Shown: piece after piece, positions 43,701 to 55,504 of the stretch | How positions within the stretch are numbered: position 1 is the first letter of the stretch | Layout of the letters: each line of letters opens with the position of its first letter | NCBI GenBank assembly: GCA_011947345.1 | Contig: JAAVTG010000023.1 | Location: 186,001-250,000 of the forward strand | From: Phytophthora quininea | Taxonomy: Eukaryota; Oomycota; Peronosporomycetes; Peronosporales; Peronosporaceae | Direction: 5' to 3' | DNA length: 64,000 nucleotides | The notes under the pieces: model-generated | Database searches by the model: none | The model's input: only the letters and a program-made list of their open reading frames with translations | Told to the model about the DNA's origin: nothing | Program-made: the position numbers and the translations under genes

Positions 43701-46700
43701 AGCTCGATCTTGCCATTGTTCTGTTCCTGAATCAATTTTTCGCGCTTGATAGCCAAGTCCTGACGCTCCTTCGACACGACAAGGTTCAGTAATTGATCTT
43801 CCAGTCCAAGCATCGTAACAGTGAAGTTTACAATGGTGCATTCTGCTTGAATCTCAGGTGGGTAGTGCGGATTGCCCAGTTTCGTGTGCAAATACAAGTG
43901 GAAGTTATCATTGTACGGAACCGAAGCATCGCCAATCTGGATCTCGTACCGAGCACCACGGCGCGAAGTAGATCGTTGGATCACGGGAGCCAAGATGGGG
44001 TCAATCTTCTCACTTAGATTTTCAATCATGAAGGCGCCATCCGTTCCAATTGCCGTCTTCAGTCGTTCAATCCACATCTTCTGACCTACCCGTACGATGA
44101 TGAGATTGTTGTGAGCCTCCATTTCACGGATCCAAGCAATAGCTTGCAGTTGCGGATCAACAATAAGCGGTCTTCGACCCATTGATACAGTAGTCACCAC
44201 GATCGCACCGTTCTCTGTAGACACACGATCGGATGGAAGCTTTTGCGTATTCCACTGAGCAATTTGTGCGTCGTTTGTCAAGATCAAAAGAGGGTTTGCT
44301 TCTTCGGACATGGCAATACTTTCACCTCCAGCAGCAGTTCGCAAGTACGGCACCCAGTGTTTGTTGATCAGTTCATCTCGGAAGGGTTTGGTAAATGGTC
44401 CAATGTATGAGATGAAGGCAGAAGCCAGCAGTACGTCCCCTACCAGGAGATCTTTTTCCTTCTGAAGTTGTAGAACATTGATGCCCCAACGAACATTTTC
44501 ACTGGACAAATCATTAGTCAGTGTGCCGGCGAGTTTCATCTTGCGGTTGCCATTGTCGACAGCAGCGATAGCTTCTTCTTTTCTTTCTCAGCAGCATCAG
44601 CTTCAGCCAGAAGTTTGTCTAGCTTAGCCTGAAGATCTGCAACAAGTGCGGTCACCTCGCCCAGACGGGCATTGGCGGCCTCAAGCTCGAGGTTGGCAGC
44701 AGCTAGGGCCTGACGCTTAGGCTCCACCGTAATTACAATGTCGTAGTACATCACAATATTGATCACCCATGAGCACAAACCCGCAGCAGCTTTGTTCTTC
44801 GTGAAGATGGTGTCATAATTGAAGTGCTCCATCTCCAAGTACACGCGCACTTCCTTCCAATTAGTAGGAGGAACTTTTCCATCATCCACCACTTGCTTGA
44901 AGCCAACCAGGTAGTCGATGTACTCTGGAATGTTACCAAGAAGCTGCTTCTTGACAGTATCCCATTTGACATCTTTCACCTTGCCGGTTTTAGTGACCTG
45001 CACGTTGGGATGCACTCCAGCAAGTAACACCATTGTTGCTGAAAAGACATCGTCCACACCAGCGGGCGGCTTTGACATTGTCTTACATTCGCCCAGATCC
45101 TTTTTGTTCAGCGAATCAAGAGCTGCCATAGCTTGCTCCACAGCAGGCTCGGCCTTCGCTAGATCCTCTTGGGTTGATCTCTGCTTTTCTGTAACTTCCG
45201 CCTGGATAATGGCACATTTAGCAGCTTCATCGCCTGCCTTCTTGCTCTCCGTCTCCACGTTTGCTTTCTCTTTGTTAACTGCCTCGGAGATACCTGATGC
45301 CACAGCTTTCTTATCCTCAGCGGCTTCGAGGATGACCTTGAGTTCTACCTCAAGCCGAGACACTGTATCGCCTGTTTCTTTGAGTTTTTGCAAGCCCTTT
45401 TCAAGACGGTCAATTGCTGCTGCATACTCCTCAACTTTCTTGCGCAGAATCTTCTTGTAAAGCTGAAGCAGTTCCAGATATGATTTCGGCGTTGTATACA
45501 CATGACGGCGCTCTACCTGGAAGAAGCGCTCTGCACAAATGTTAACGGACTGGAACGAGAAAGGCATGAACTTTTCGATGCCCTCACGGGATTCTTCCGT
45601 GCCGAGCAAGTCTGCAATCTCTTTTAACTTCTCGCGACCAACAGAAAGCAGAGCCTCCTTAGGCCATGGCTGGAACCAATCAATAACTGTGCAATTCACG
45701 AGCGCTGGGAATTTGCGCGCGATTACGGAAATCATCGCCAACAGGCGAGAAACAGAGACACAGATGCAGACGTTTACGCATTTCAGCTTGGAAAAACTTA
45801 ATGACTTCTTTTCGGTCTTTGGTGCCAGCTACTGGCGACAGTAAATTGACGATGTTATCCATATCTTCCATCGCAAACAAGTCTGGAATTTCACCCGAAG
45901 CCAAGAGATCGTTGAGGTAGATAAGGAATTTTTCGTTTGTGATTTGTGAGTCTGTAAGCATGAAGACCACACCACCGTCTTCTTCACCACGTGACAGCAT
46001 TTCCACCACCGCCATGTGCATCTTGCGCAAGTCTTCTTTGAATTCGTTCTCGCCATACTTAGAGCTGATCGTAATCTGGCGGACAGAGTAGCCGCAAATG
46101 TGAGAGGCTAAACGCGCAAGAGACCGCTTACCGCTCCCGCCCACGCCAACCAGTAAAGCGTGCCCACTTTCATTGCGTAAAATACGCACAATACGAGCAA
46201 CGTGCTTCACAGCGTCGTCGAACAGATCTAGCTGCATTGCCGTGTTGTTTTCGTTGTTGTTATACTCACGTAGTTGTAGCTGCAGGTTCATCTTGAGGTC
46301 ATCCAAATTCGTGCCCATGATCTGGTCATATTCACTATCGCCATCCTTTGTGAAGTGGCAGAAAATAAGTGGCCACGAATTCTCCGCCGCGTAGTATCGA
46401 CTCGTATTGCACGACGCAAACGACTTCTTCACCTGCATCTGAACAAGCTGGTTGTACTTCTCGATATCGGCTTTACATACAAGTCGATCCCCGTATACAC
46501 GCTCGCTCTCGTGCAGCCATAGTAGCACAAACTTCTCCGTACTATTGAACCGATCTTTTTTGAAGCGATAAGACCTTGGAACACATTGGAAAGGTGGCGC
46601 ACGTTGAACTCGTAGTGGAAGTTCGCTGCTGTCTTTCGAAACGTGCTCGCAACACTTGTATGGAGGCTTAGCGCGGCCTTGATAAGAGCGTTCGAGAATT

Positions 46701-49700
46701 GCGTGTTGCTTAACTCATCCACAAAACCAGAGAGGTGTCCACCAAGGAAAGTTTCGTAGATCGTGACAAGACTTGGGGCTTCGGGCATTCCCATCGCAAA
46801 TGTACAAAAGTGACGCTGTAGTCGCGGATCAACCAGGAATGAGCCTGCAGTGGGGTTCATGCCAGCAACAACTTGGGTGTTGAGAATGTTTTGCGGCTGG
46901 AGTTTTATGCGGTCAAACCAATGCTTGTACTCCATCACTTGTCGTAGAAGCGAGACGGCACTCTGCGTATTGTACGGATCCACTTCCGGCAGATTCAGAT
47001 CGTCCATGAAATAGATGAGTCTGGCCTTGCCCGGCGGGCCAAGGTTAATACCCGTTTTACGTTCCAGTTGTCCGAACATCGTTTGCTGTAAGATAGCACT
47101 CGTCGTGTAGAAGTTAAAGTTGATCGTGCAGTAGCGGAATGCAGCAGTAGCCTCGTCCTTGCTGAGCTTCTTCAGCATGCCCATGATATTCTGTGTCTTA
47201 CCCGTACCTGCAGGCCCGCAGACCATAATCGGAATGCTCTTCGAGATCAGGTTTTCCAGCCAAAACGCAATAGACGCCGTTTCTGTTGTCGGCACCGTGA
47301 TTTGGTTGATTGGGCTTGGAGACTTGTACGTCTCCGTGTAGAAGTATGGGCTCTTAGACCACGAATTGAACTTGGACGTCTCTGGGTCAAGCCAGAAATC
47401 AAACACCGTGTTGCTCGCAGAGGCCACCAGCTTCACATCTTTCCACTGGTTCTTCCACCAATTGCTGAATTCTGCAGAGTAGTCCGTGCCGTCGTCGCTC
47501 AACGTTAAAATGGACCCAAATGCCCACACACAGCAGAACACAAACGTGTTTTGCATAACTGTGTAATCTTCCAGCACTTGAGGGTGAGCAAGCAGTCAAT
47601 CATATTCAGCAGATTCGTCACAAGAGTTGTTTCCTCCACTGGGACGATCGGAACAAGCTTTTGCGGAAGAACCGGAGTGTCGTATCAACATACTGGTCGA
47701 AAAGTCCCTGGAACTTAGCGCGAGTATCTGGGGTGAACATCATATTCCGTAAACGGTGATCAACGGGTTGCTGGCAGTGGCGATCGAGCCAACTGTCAAT
47801 CAAGCAGCGCCACTGATAACCTTCAGAGGTTGAGATATACAAGATACCGGCGCGAGACACTGTTGCAGGCGTGGCATACACCAGGTCACGGATTTCGAAG
47901 ATCATGCGCATGTGAACTTTTAGCGGAATACGCTCGTTCGAGGCTAACGTAAGCATCCTGTTGTCGTCCATGACAGAGTTCATGGATTCGATCCAGTTAG
48001 CATCCAGATCTCCGTCCAAAATAATCCATTTCGGGTTGTTATCTTCATCACCATTGTCACGACGACGTGAGCCTAGATCACGCATAATTCGCGACAACAG
48101 TCCGTCCTTCCACTCACGCGTCTTCAGCACAATATACCCATACAGCTCATTCGTACTCACAGATTTGGGATTCAAATCCTGCACTTCCATAGGGGTGCCC
48201 ATGATCTCCCGCGCTTTCTTCAGCGTCTTCCAAGTTTCAGTCTTACCTGATGCAGGTGGTCCCATGACAAACACACAGTGTCGAATTGCTAGCAGCTCTG
48301 AAAGTTGCACAACCTTCAACATGAACTCTGGTCGTGGGGTATTTCCGATAGCTTCAGACGCACCCTGCACCATCGACTCCAACTCCATGTCGCGCTTACG
48401 TGGAGGATCGTTTCGAACGTCAACGTTGGGGCTGTCACGAGGGAACAGGTCTCCAAGCAAACCAAAGAAGACGACCATGTCCTCTGCAACAATTTTCGGG
48501 ATGTTAAAATCTCGCAATGCTCGCATCAGCAAATCCGTCTCTGGGATATCTGGTTCTGCACGTTTGAATGCGCCGGCAACGCACAGCACACTTTTCACAG
48601 CGCGTAACCCCAATCGTAGTGAAGCTGTTTGGACAGTAGCTGCCCCAGCAATGAATAGAGCCCGTAGAACTTGGAAGCTAAAATCTTAGCTTGTGTGAAG
48701 CCTTCTGCCATCAACATGTTCTCGCAAATGAGCACTAGATCAGGCACCATCACCGTCATCGGTCGAAACAGCGCTTTCAGGCCTTCGGGAAGCTCGGAAC
48801 GGCCCAAATACCCTGGGTTCATGGTAATAAATGCACCGACTGTCGGGTCCAGCGTGACCTCGTCGTTCTCAAGAATGAACCTTTCATCGTCAGCTTTACA
48901 CGCATCGCACACGGCTTTGAATTGAACAGAGCACACTGATAGCACCTCTGGCACCAGTCGGTTGAACTCGTCGAAGCACCCCCAGGACCCGGACGATGCC
49001 AAGCCTTTGAAAATATTCCCAAGACTCTTGAAATCCATTTCAGGGGAGCAATTAAACACATAGCACACCTTTCCAAGTGCGTTGGCGAGATCCTTCGTTG
49101 TTTCCGTTTTCCCTGTCCCAGCAGGACCAGCAGGAGCGCACCCCATCATCAGGTTTAGCGCCTGCGTTGCAGTCACGTAGATTCTATCGGTCAGTGGGGT
49201 AATCACCAGTCGTGGTCCGTTGCCAAGGTACTCATAGTCGTACGGAATGCCGGCGTCACAGATGAGAATTTGAGCGCGCGCATTGTTGGCTCCACGGAAG
49301 GTCATATCACGTTTGAGGAAGCTTCCTGCTGCAGGCGAGAAGTAGTGCTTTAATTGCGACTGCCACATGAAGTGAGTTGCCTCCTCAACTCCAGCTCGGA
49401 TCATGTTTGCTACAATATCACGTCCGTGCGCATCCATCGTGATCAGCACCATCACACGCTGACGTTCAGCATACGAGATGTTACTCTGCGTTAGCTTAAT
49501 GAGGTCTTCCAACTGCTTCTCTTGCATTTTGTTGTAGTTTTTCAGGGCATCCTTGTCTCCACTCTGGATCGAGCGGAAGGAACGCTCCACTTCTTGGACG
49601 TAGTGAACACCTGCAGCAAGCAATATAATTTGAGCTGCATCCATCGGTTTGTTTGTGTCGTCCTTAAAGTTAATCCACTCGACACGAGGCATCTCGGTGT

Positions 49701-52700
49701 AAGCTACAAGCGATCGCTCAATGTGTTTGAACAGTGTTAGTCGCATAGCACGCATAATCGTCTCCAGATAAATTTCTGCCTCGCCATTCAGTACTGGGGA
49801 CTCGAAAAAGTCGACAACTTCGTGACCCACGCCTGCTACGAAAGAGGTAGCCACGGGTCGCTCTCCATTGCCACGCTCCACCAGGGTGAGAGTTTTCGTA
49901 GCCAGATAAATTTTGGAGCAGTGCGGCATGATCCGATCGGGATGAGAACCATTTGACAAAATGTCCAGCAAGTCTGCTTCCGACATGAAGTAAAAGCGAG
50001 GGAACTGACGGCGGCGCCCGTCCAAAATTCCTTCAGGCGGTGCTTGCATAACTCCAACTTCTCCACAATACTCTCCAATCTCTTGATCAGACCAGTCTCA
50101 GTGCATGCGTGTTGGACGTTTAGCGTAGCCCACGCCTTCTTCAGGATTTGGCGGACCTCCACATCTATATCTTCAAAGTCCGCTGTCAACTCTGGCAACT
50201 GCTTCTTCACTTCTTCAGACTGAATGAACAGCGGTTCGAGGTAGCTCCACGACCGTTGAATATCTCCTAAGAGAAGAACAACTTCGTTGATCGATGATAA
50301 TCCAATCTGAAGGCTTGCTACACGAGGTTCAAACTCGGACTGATAGGGTGAAGCACTCATACCCTGCACATCGATTTGGTGCGTCTCAAGTAGTTCAAAG
50401 TTCTCTTCGGACACCTTGAGAAGCGGCACAATGTCTTCTTCAGCAGCTCCTGGATTATACGGACTCATTTCCCAATTCACCTCCGCCCATAGCGACTCCA
50501 ACTCAATTAGCCTCAACTCCAGCTCTTGCTCCTTCTCGGCTTCGTAGCAAATCTCATTGATATCCGAGCTAAAGTTGAACAGATTCATGCTCAGCATCAG
50601 CGAAAGCTTTTGATCTGGATCTTCGTCAGGTGTGGGGAACTCTCCCGTCTTAGCCATGATGCGCTTCCAGTGTCGAGGTCGCATGTAGCTGGAAGAGACG
50701 CACCGAATGAGTGGATGTGTCTTATCAAATGCTTGGCACTCCTTCAAGATCGAAGTGTACGCATCGCTCCACTGAATGCCCTTGGGTATTTTCTTCAGCT
50801 CCTTTAATGCAGATTGCACTTCGATCTGAAGCGCGTTGACGTCCACTTCCTTAAACAAGATCTCTTGTGTTTCCTTGAAAAATGTCTTTGCACGCTTGAT
50901 AATAGCCCAGACAGTCTTCATCGCGTCTGCATCTGCACGCATTAGACCCATCATACGCAGCGACTCGTTCATCAGCTGTGGAAAGCCAAAATGGAGCACA
51001 ATTTCGTGTTCTCCTCGCATTTCTTCATTTCCATGTTCCAATCCACAAGGTAATTCTCGATCTTCTCCAGTCCTTTGTCAGGTTCAAGTTTAGAGGACCA
51101 GAAGTCAAGTGTTTTGAGAGTCTCCATTTTATGCGCGATCGCCTTTTCGTACGCGATGATCTTCTCCTCAGTCTTCTCGCTGAAGATACGTGTTGGTTCT
51201 TGGATGCGTTTCTCAGTGACCGGAATCTGTTTCTCCACATCCACAAACAGCTTCTCCATGCTTTCAATTTCCACGAGCTCCTTATCAACATGGCCACCGC
51301 TTTTCTTCAGATTGAGAAAAGTTGTCGGACTTGATCAAGGATCAAATGGTTTGTAGGCTTGTCGGTATCTAGCTTGCGAATAATTTCCTTGACCTTTCTT
51401 AAGGTCTCGAGACCTTCTGTGTCGTTGTTCGGGATATCCTTTCGCAGGTCGACAAGAATTCGTCGGAACTCGCCATTCCGCTTGTTCATAGTTCCCATCA
51501 CACGCCGAATCAAGTCCGGAGAGTCGAGATCCTTCTGTGTGGCAAGTGGTGGCAGACACTTCGATTTGTTCTCATCTGTTGGGGGTTGAAATATAGCAGT
51601 GAACGGAGAGCCACGAATCGGGCCTTCGGCGCCATTGAAAGTGCCGGCAAATACCACCGATATCTCGTATCTTCCTGGTTTGGCGGGAGTGAACGTCACC
51701 ACGTATGTGCCATCGTTCTTGTCAGCAACGGACGCAACTCGCTCTTCCTCAACTTGAGGATCATCGCAATATTTCAGCATGATGACAAACTCGTCCCCTC
51801 CACAGTCGCGTGGATTGTCATCCTTATCTCGAGCCTGGATAATGAACGTTGTTGGCACTTCAGCCATACAATTGTCGTTAAGCGCAGCGATCAAACACGG
51901 TCCAAAAGCCAAAGATTTTGGCGCAGCTGTTACGGAGTGGAAGCGGAACGAGGTGGAAACATTGGTGTACATGCCCCAGACAACGAAATTCGGACTTCCG
52001 CGGTCAGAGAACCGAATTTCTCGAAGCTGGGAGCAGTAGCCTGGATCACCGTTGGGCCAAGTACAGCACCAGTGACATCAACAGATCCCTTGGCAACTGC
52101 GAACCGCAGGGTCGCATTTTGCCCAGTAAAGTTGAAACCCGTCACTTTCACTTTTGCGCTTCCTGTGATCGGTCCCTGCTTCGGCTCCATTGAGGAGATA
52201 GAATACGGCGGGCCGACAATCTCACCCGCATTGAGAACGTGTAAGTCGTTGTACCAACGGTTCGCCCAACCACCAAAGAAAATCAAATGATTTGTGGTTG
52301 CGTCAAACACCATCGCTGTATCTGCCCGCGCCTTAGGTAGCTCTCCTTTTACAGGTGGGCTTAGCCATACCATGCTACCTGTATCCAGAACTGTCGTAAG
52401 GTTCAAGTAAGCGCCTTGAGCAGTTCCTGACTCGGCAAGGTCGCCACTGTTTCCACCAAATAAAAACACTTTCCAGTGCGGTACAGCCGCGACACTGACA
52501 CAAGTGTGATTCCAAATGGGATATTGTAGGGGTGTACTCAGCAAACTCCACGTGCTGGTTGGCATGTCGAAAACAAAGATGTCTTGGAATTGCTTAAAGC
52601 TGTTCCAACCGCCGATAACAAGTAGCTGCTCTTTCACTAAGCAAGTCTGATGCCCCGACCGGGGCTCTGGCTTCTCACCGTCAGCTTGGATTTCTTGCCA

Positions 52701-53334
52701 CTTGAACGAGCGCAAATCGAGCGCGTGCAGGTCGTTGAAATCGGTACGTCCAAATCCGTTACCACCGTAGCCTCCGAAGACATACATCTTCTCACCGACA
52801 AGCGTGGCACTATGAGCTCCTCGGCACTGCGGCAATCCTTCCCAGAAACTCTGAGCATATTTCTGCTCCCATATCTTCAATTCAGTGTTGAAAATCCACA
52901 GGTCGTTCATCCGCTTCTCGGCCGCAAACCCTCCGAAAACAATGATATTCTTCTCAAACAGTATGGCTGAATGTCTCCACCGTGGAGAGGGAACTTCTTC
53001 TTCACTCGCTGGGGTAGCAATTTTTGACCATGTATAGCAGCCTGGCATAGAAAAAGTCGCGATAAGGTAAATTTCCTGCAGAGCAAAGCATAGCGTTATC
53101 TGCAATTAGCGCACCATTCGCGACGTCCAGCTTGTACAGCTCGTTGGTTGGTCCTGGCGGCGATTTGTGATCGCATCCACCAAACATGTAGATCACCGTC
53201 TCCGAGTCGGAGCTTTTTATTGTGAACGAGTGTCCGGAACGCTTCACTGGGATTTCCCCGGCTTGTTTAGGCACATTCCAAACCAGCTCCGGCTCGCATC
53301 CATACCCGATCGGCTGCATCATTTGAAATCGCAT
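40754..53334 (-). CDS. Outer-arm dynein alpha heavy chain with Kelch, IPT and filamin domains
   Basis: ATG is at 53334 (MRFQMMQPIGYG). One 73-bp intron lies at 53114-53042. The protein is about 4,170 aa. Order: Kelch repeats (53.3-52.2 kb, with IYMFGG, IIVFGG, MYVFGG, VIGGW and IFFGGW); an IPT/TIG domain (52.2-52.0 kb); a filamin repeat (51.95-51.6 kb); tail and linker; AAA1 with GPAGTGKTETTKDL (about 49.1 kb); AAA2 GPPASGKTETWK (48.25 kb); AAA3 GPAGTGKTQN (47.2 kb); AAA4 GVGGSGKRSLA (46.1 kb); stalk coiled coil and microtubule-binding domain (45.5-44.6 kb); and AAA5-6 and C-terminal domain, ending WVLRGVALIFQDDN. Kelch plus IPT/filamin at the N-terminus is the mark of the Chlamydomonas-type outer-arm alpha chain. 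About ten short frame changes occur (near 51980, 51315, 50995, 50027, 48607, 47658, 47570, 46557, 45715 and 44562), most of them one missing base; the one at 45715 fits a two-base loss in a CG run. Confidence 0.92.
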
Positions 53335-53841
53335 TATGAATGCATTGTAAAGAAGGACAAAGGCAAGAAGGAAAAACCCGCACGAACCATATTTTCTCGT
53401 CCCTTTCAGGCACGATGACCCTGAAATCTTTCACGCTGCAACGCCCTGCGTTAACTGTGTCTTGATCTCTCTTTTATCTCGGCTGCTGGTCCAGCCCAAA
53501 TGGAGCCAAGAGAACTTGGTTTTTGCCATTCAAGAGTCGCGATCCAAGATTGATGTCCCTTCGAGGACGGTTGTTACTCAGCCCAAAGACATCCAACACC
53601 ACCATAACGCAGTATGAGCTTTACTCCCATCAGCACCAATGTGTAGACCTCCTGTAAGACTCAAGAGCATGTTTATTTCGCTTCGGGTTGCCCTGCAACC
53701 ACGTGCCTCAAACCGCATGCTCTTCTCGCCCTTCAAATGCGAACGATATCTGCAACTGTGCCACAACCACTCATCCATTTAACGATGATTCCGACACAAG
53801 ATTGCTCGACCCACTCAGCACCACACGGCAGCAATATCTAC
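53335..53841. other. Intergenic; dynein promoter and OLA1 3' flank
   Basis: About 500 bp without a gene. The dynein heavy-chain promoter is expected at the left end. I see no clear initiator, and small open frames here lack domains. Confidence 0.35.
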
Positions 53842-55227
53842 CTAGTTGTTGAACTTGAAGAAAATGATGTCACCGTCCTGGACCTGTTAGAAAGAACGCA
53901 AAGACATAGAGGAATTAGAATACAACTTGTGTACCTTCTCGACGAATTCCTGCATCTACGTACCTCGTATTTCTTGCCCTGCTGTTTGAGCTTGCCAGCC
54001 TTCTTCACGGCCTCTTCAGTTCCCACTGCACAGTTCGAAACACAAAAACAAGTTAGTTAAAGCCACCATAGCTCCTCCAGTTCAGCATCGATAAACGTAC
54101 GCTCTTTCAGGTCGGCGAACGCCTGGACTTCAGCCATAATGAAACCCTTCTCGAAGTCCGTGTGAATGACGCCAGCAGCCTGGGGTGCCAGTCGGCCCTT
54201 GCGAATGGTCCAGCCACGCACCTCGTCCTTGCCGGCGGTGAAGAAGTGGATCAAACCAAGAGCGTGGTAACCCATGCGCAGCACACGGTTGAGAATGGAC
54301 TTGTGCGTCGGGTTCTCCTTGAAGTAGGTCTCCAGCTGGCCGCCAGCCTCCAGGTCCAGCAGCTCCAGCTCGAACTCGCAACTGAGAGGGATCACGGGCT
54401 CGTTTCCACCGCGCTCCTTGATGTACTCGGCGATCTTGGGCAGGTACTTGTTGCTCTTGCGCAGGTAGTCGCGCTTGCTCACGTTAATCAAGTACACCAC
54501 GGGCTTGGCCGTCAGCAGCTGCATGGTGTTGAGGATCTCCACTTCAGCGGCAGTCCAGTTGCCGAAGGACACGTCCTTGCCGGACTCGAGCCACTCCTGG
54601 ATCTTCATCAGAGCCTCGCACTCGAGCTTCTTCTCCTTGCCGCCGACGCCGCGCTCAGCGAGCTTCTTGACACCTTGCAGCTCCTTGGAAACGCGCTCAA
54701 TGTCCTTGAGACGCAGCTCCTCCTGGATGATCTTCATGTCCCGCACAGGGTCCACGTTGCCCTCAACGTGGGTCACCTCGGTGGAGTCGAAGGCGCGCAC
54801 CATGTGGTAGATGGCGTCCACAGCCTGGATGTGGGACAGGAAGGCATTGCCCAAACCGGCGCCTTCAGCGGCGCCACGCACCAGGCCGGCAATGTCCGTG
54901 ATGGAGATGACGGGCGGCACGACGCTAGCCGGCTGGTACTTGTCCACGAGCCAGTTGAAGCGCTGGTCGGGCAGCGGCACCACGGCGTCGTTGGGGTCGA
55001 TCGTGCAGAACGGGAAGTTCTCGGCGGGGATGTGCAGCTTCGACAGGCAGTTGAAGAAGGTGCTCTTGCCCACGTTGGGGACGCCCACGATGCCGATCTT
55101 GACGTTGTTGCCCGGGCGGCCCAGGTACACGCGCGCGGTCTGCAGAATAGCGTGTTAGATAGAGCAGTGTGTAATGATTTAGAGGAAGTGGACACACCTC
55201 TTCGGTCTTCTTTCCCTTCGGCGGCAT
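53842..55227 (-). CDS. OLA1: Obg-like ATPase OLA1/YchF
   Basis: There are four exons: 55227-55198 (MPPKGKKTEE), 55139-54101, 54025-53964 and 53883-53842. Introns are 58, 75 and 80 bp, all GT-AG, and the joined frame is exact: 390 aa, normal for the family. G1 is GVPNVGKST, G3 is DIAGLV, and the G4 position reads NVSKRD instead of NKxD, which is the known change that gives YchF/OLA1 proteins ATP preference. The C-terminal TGS domain ends KKYEVQDGDIIFFKF, encoded by the two small last exons. It is a cytosolic, ribosome-associated ATPase. A long antisense frame (54162-55232) is a GC-rich shadow. No frame break is needed. Confidence 0.95.
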
Positions 55228-55504
55228 GGTGACGTGTAGAGAGGGAGGTGTTCGGTGCTTTAGCTGCAAGCTGACTGGTTTTGAAAGCGTTGGCGCGAGC
55301 TACTGGAGGCTAAGTGCGGTATCAGATGAGATGATTGGACGAAAAGAATTTGAACCAGTTAAATCGTGATATTATGTAGCCACTTTCACCTGTCGCGGAA
55401 ATGGTAGGTTCGTTGGACAAGGGCAACTAACAATGAAATAAGCCATGCATTGATCGGGGTTAGCACTTGACTGCGCCCGCTACAATATATCGCTGCAGGG
55501 GAAT

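Noticed and set aside
54162..55232. Long antisense open frame (356 codons) opposite OLA1
   Set aside because: The - strand encodes unambiguous OLA1 motifs with correct splicing; the + frame has no recognisable content.
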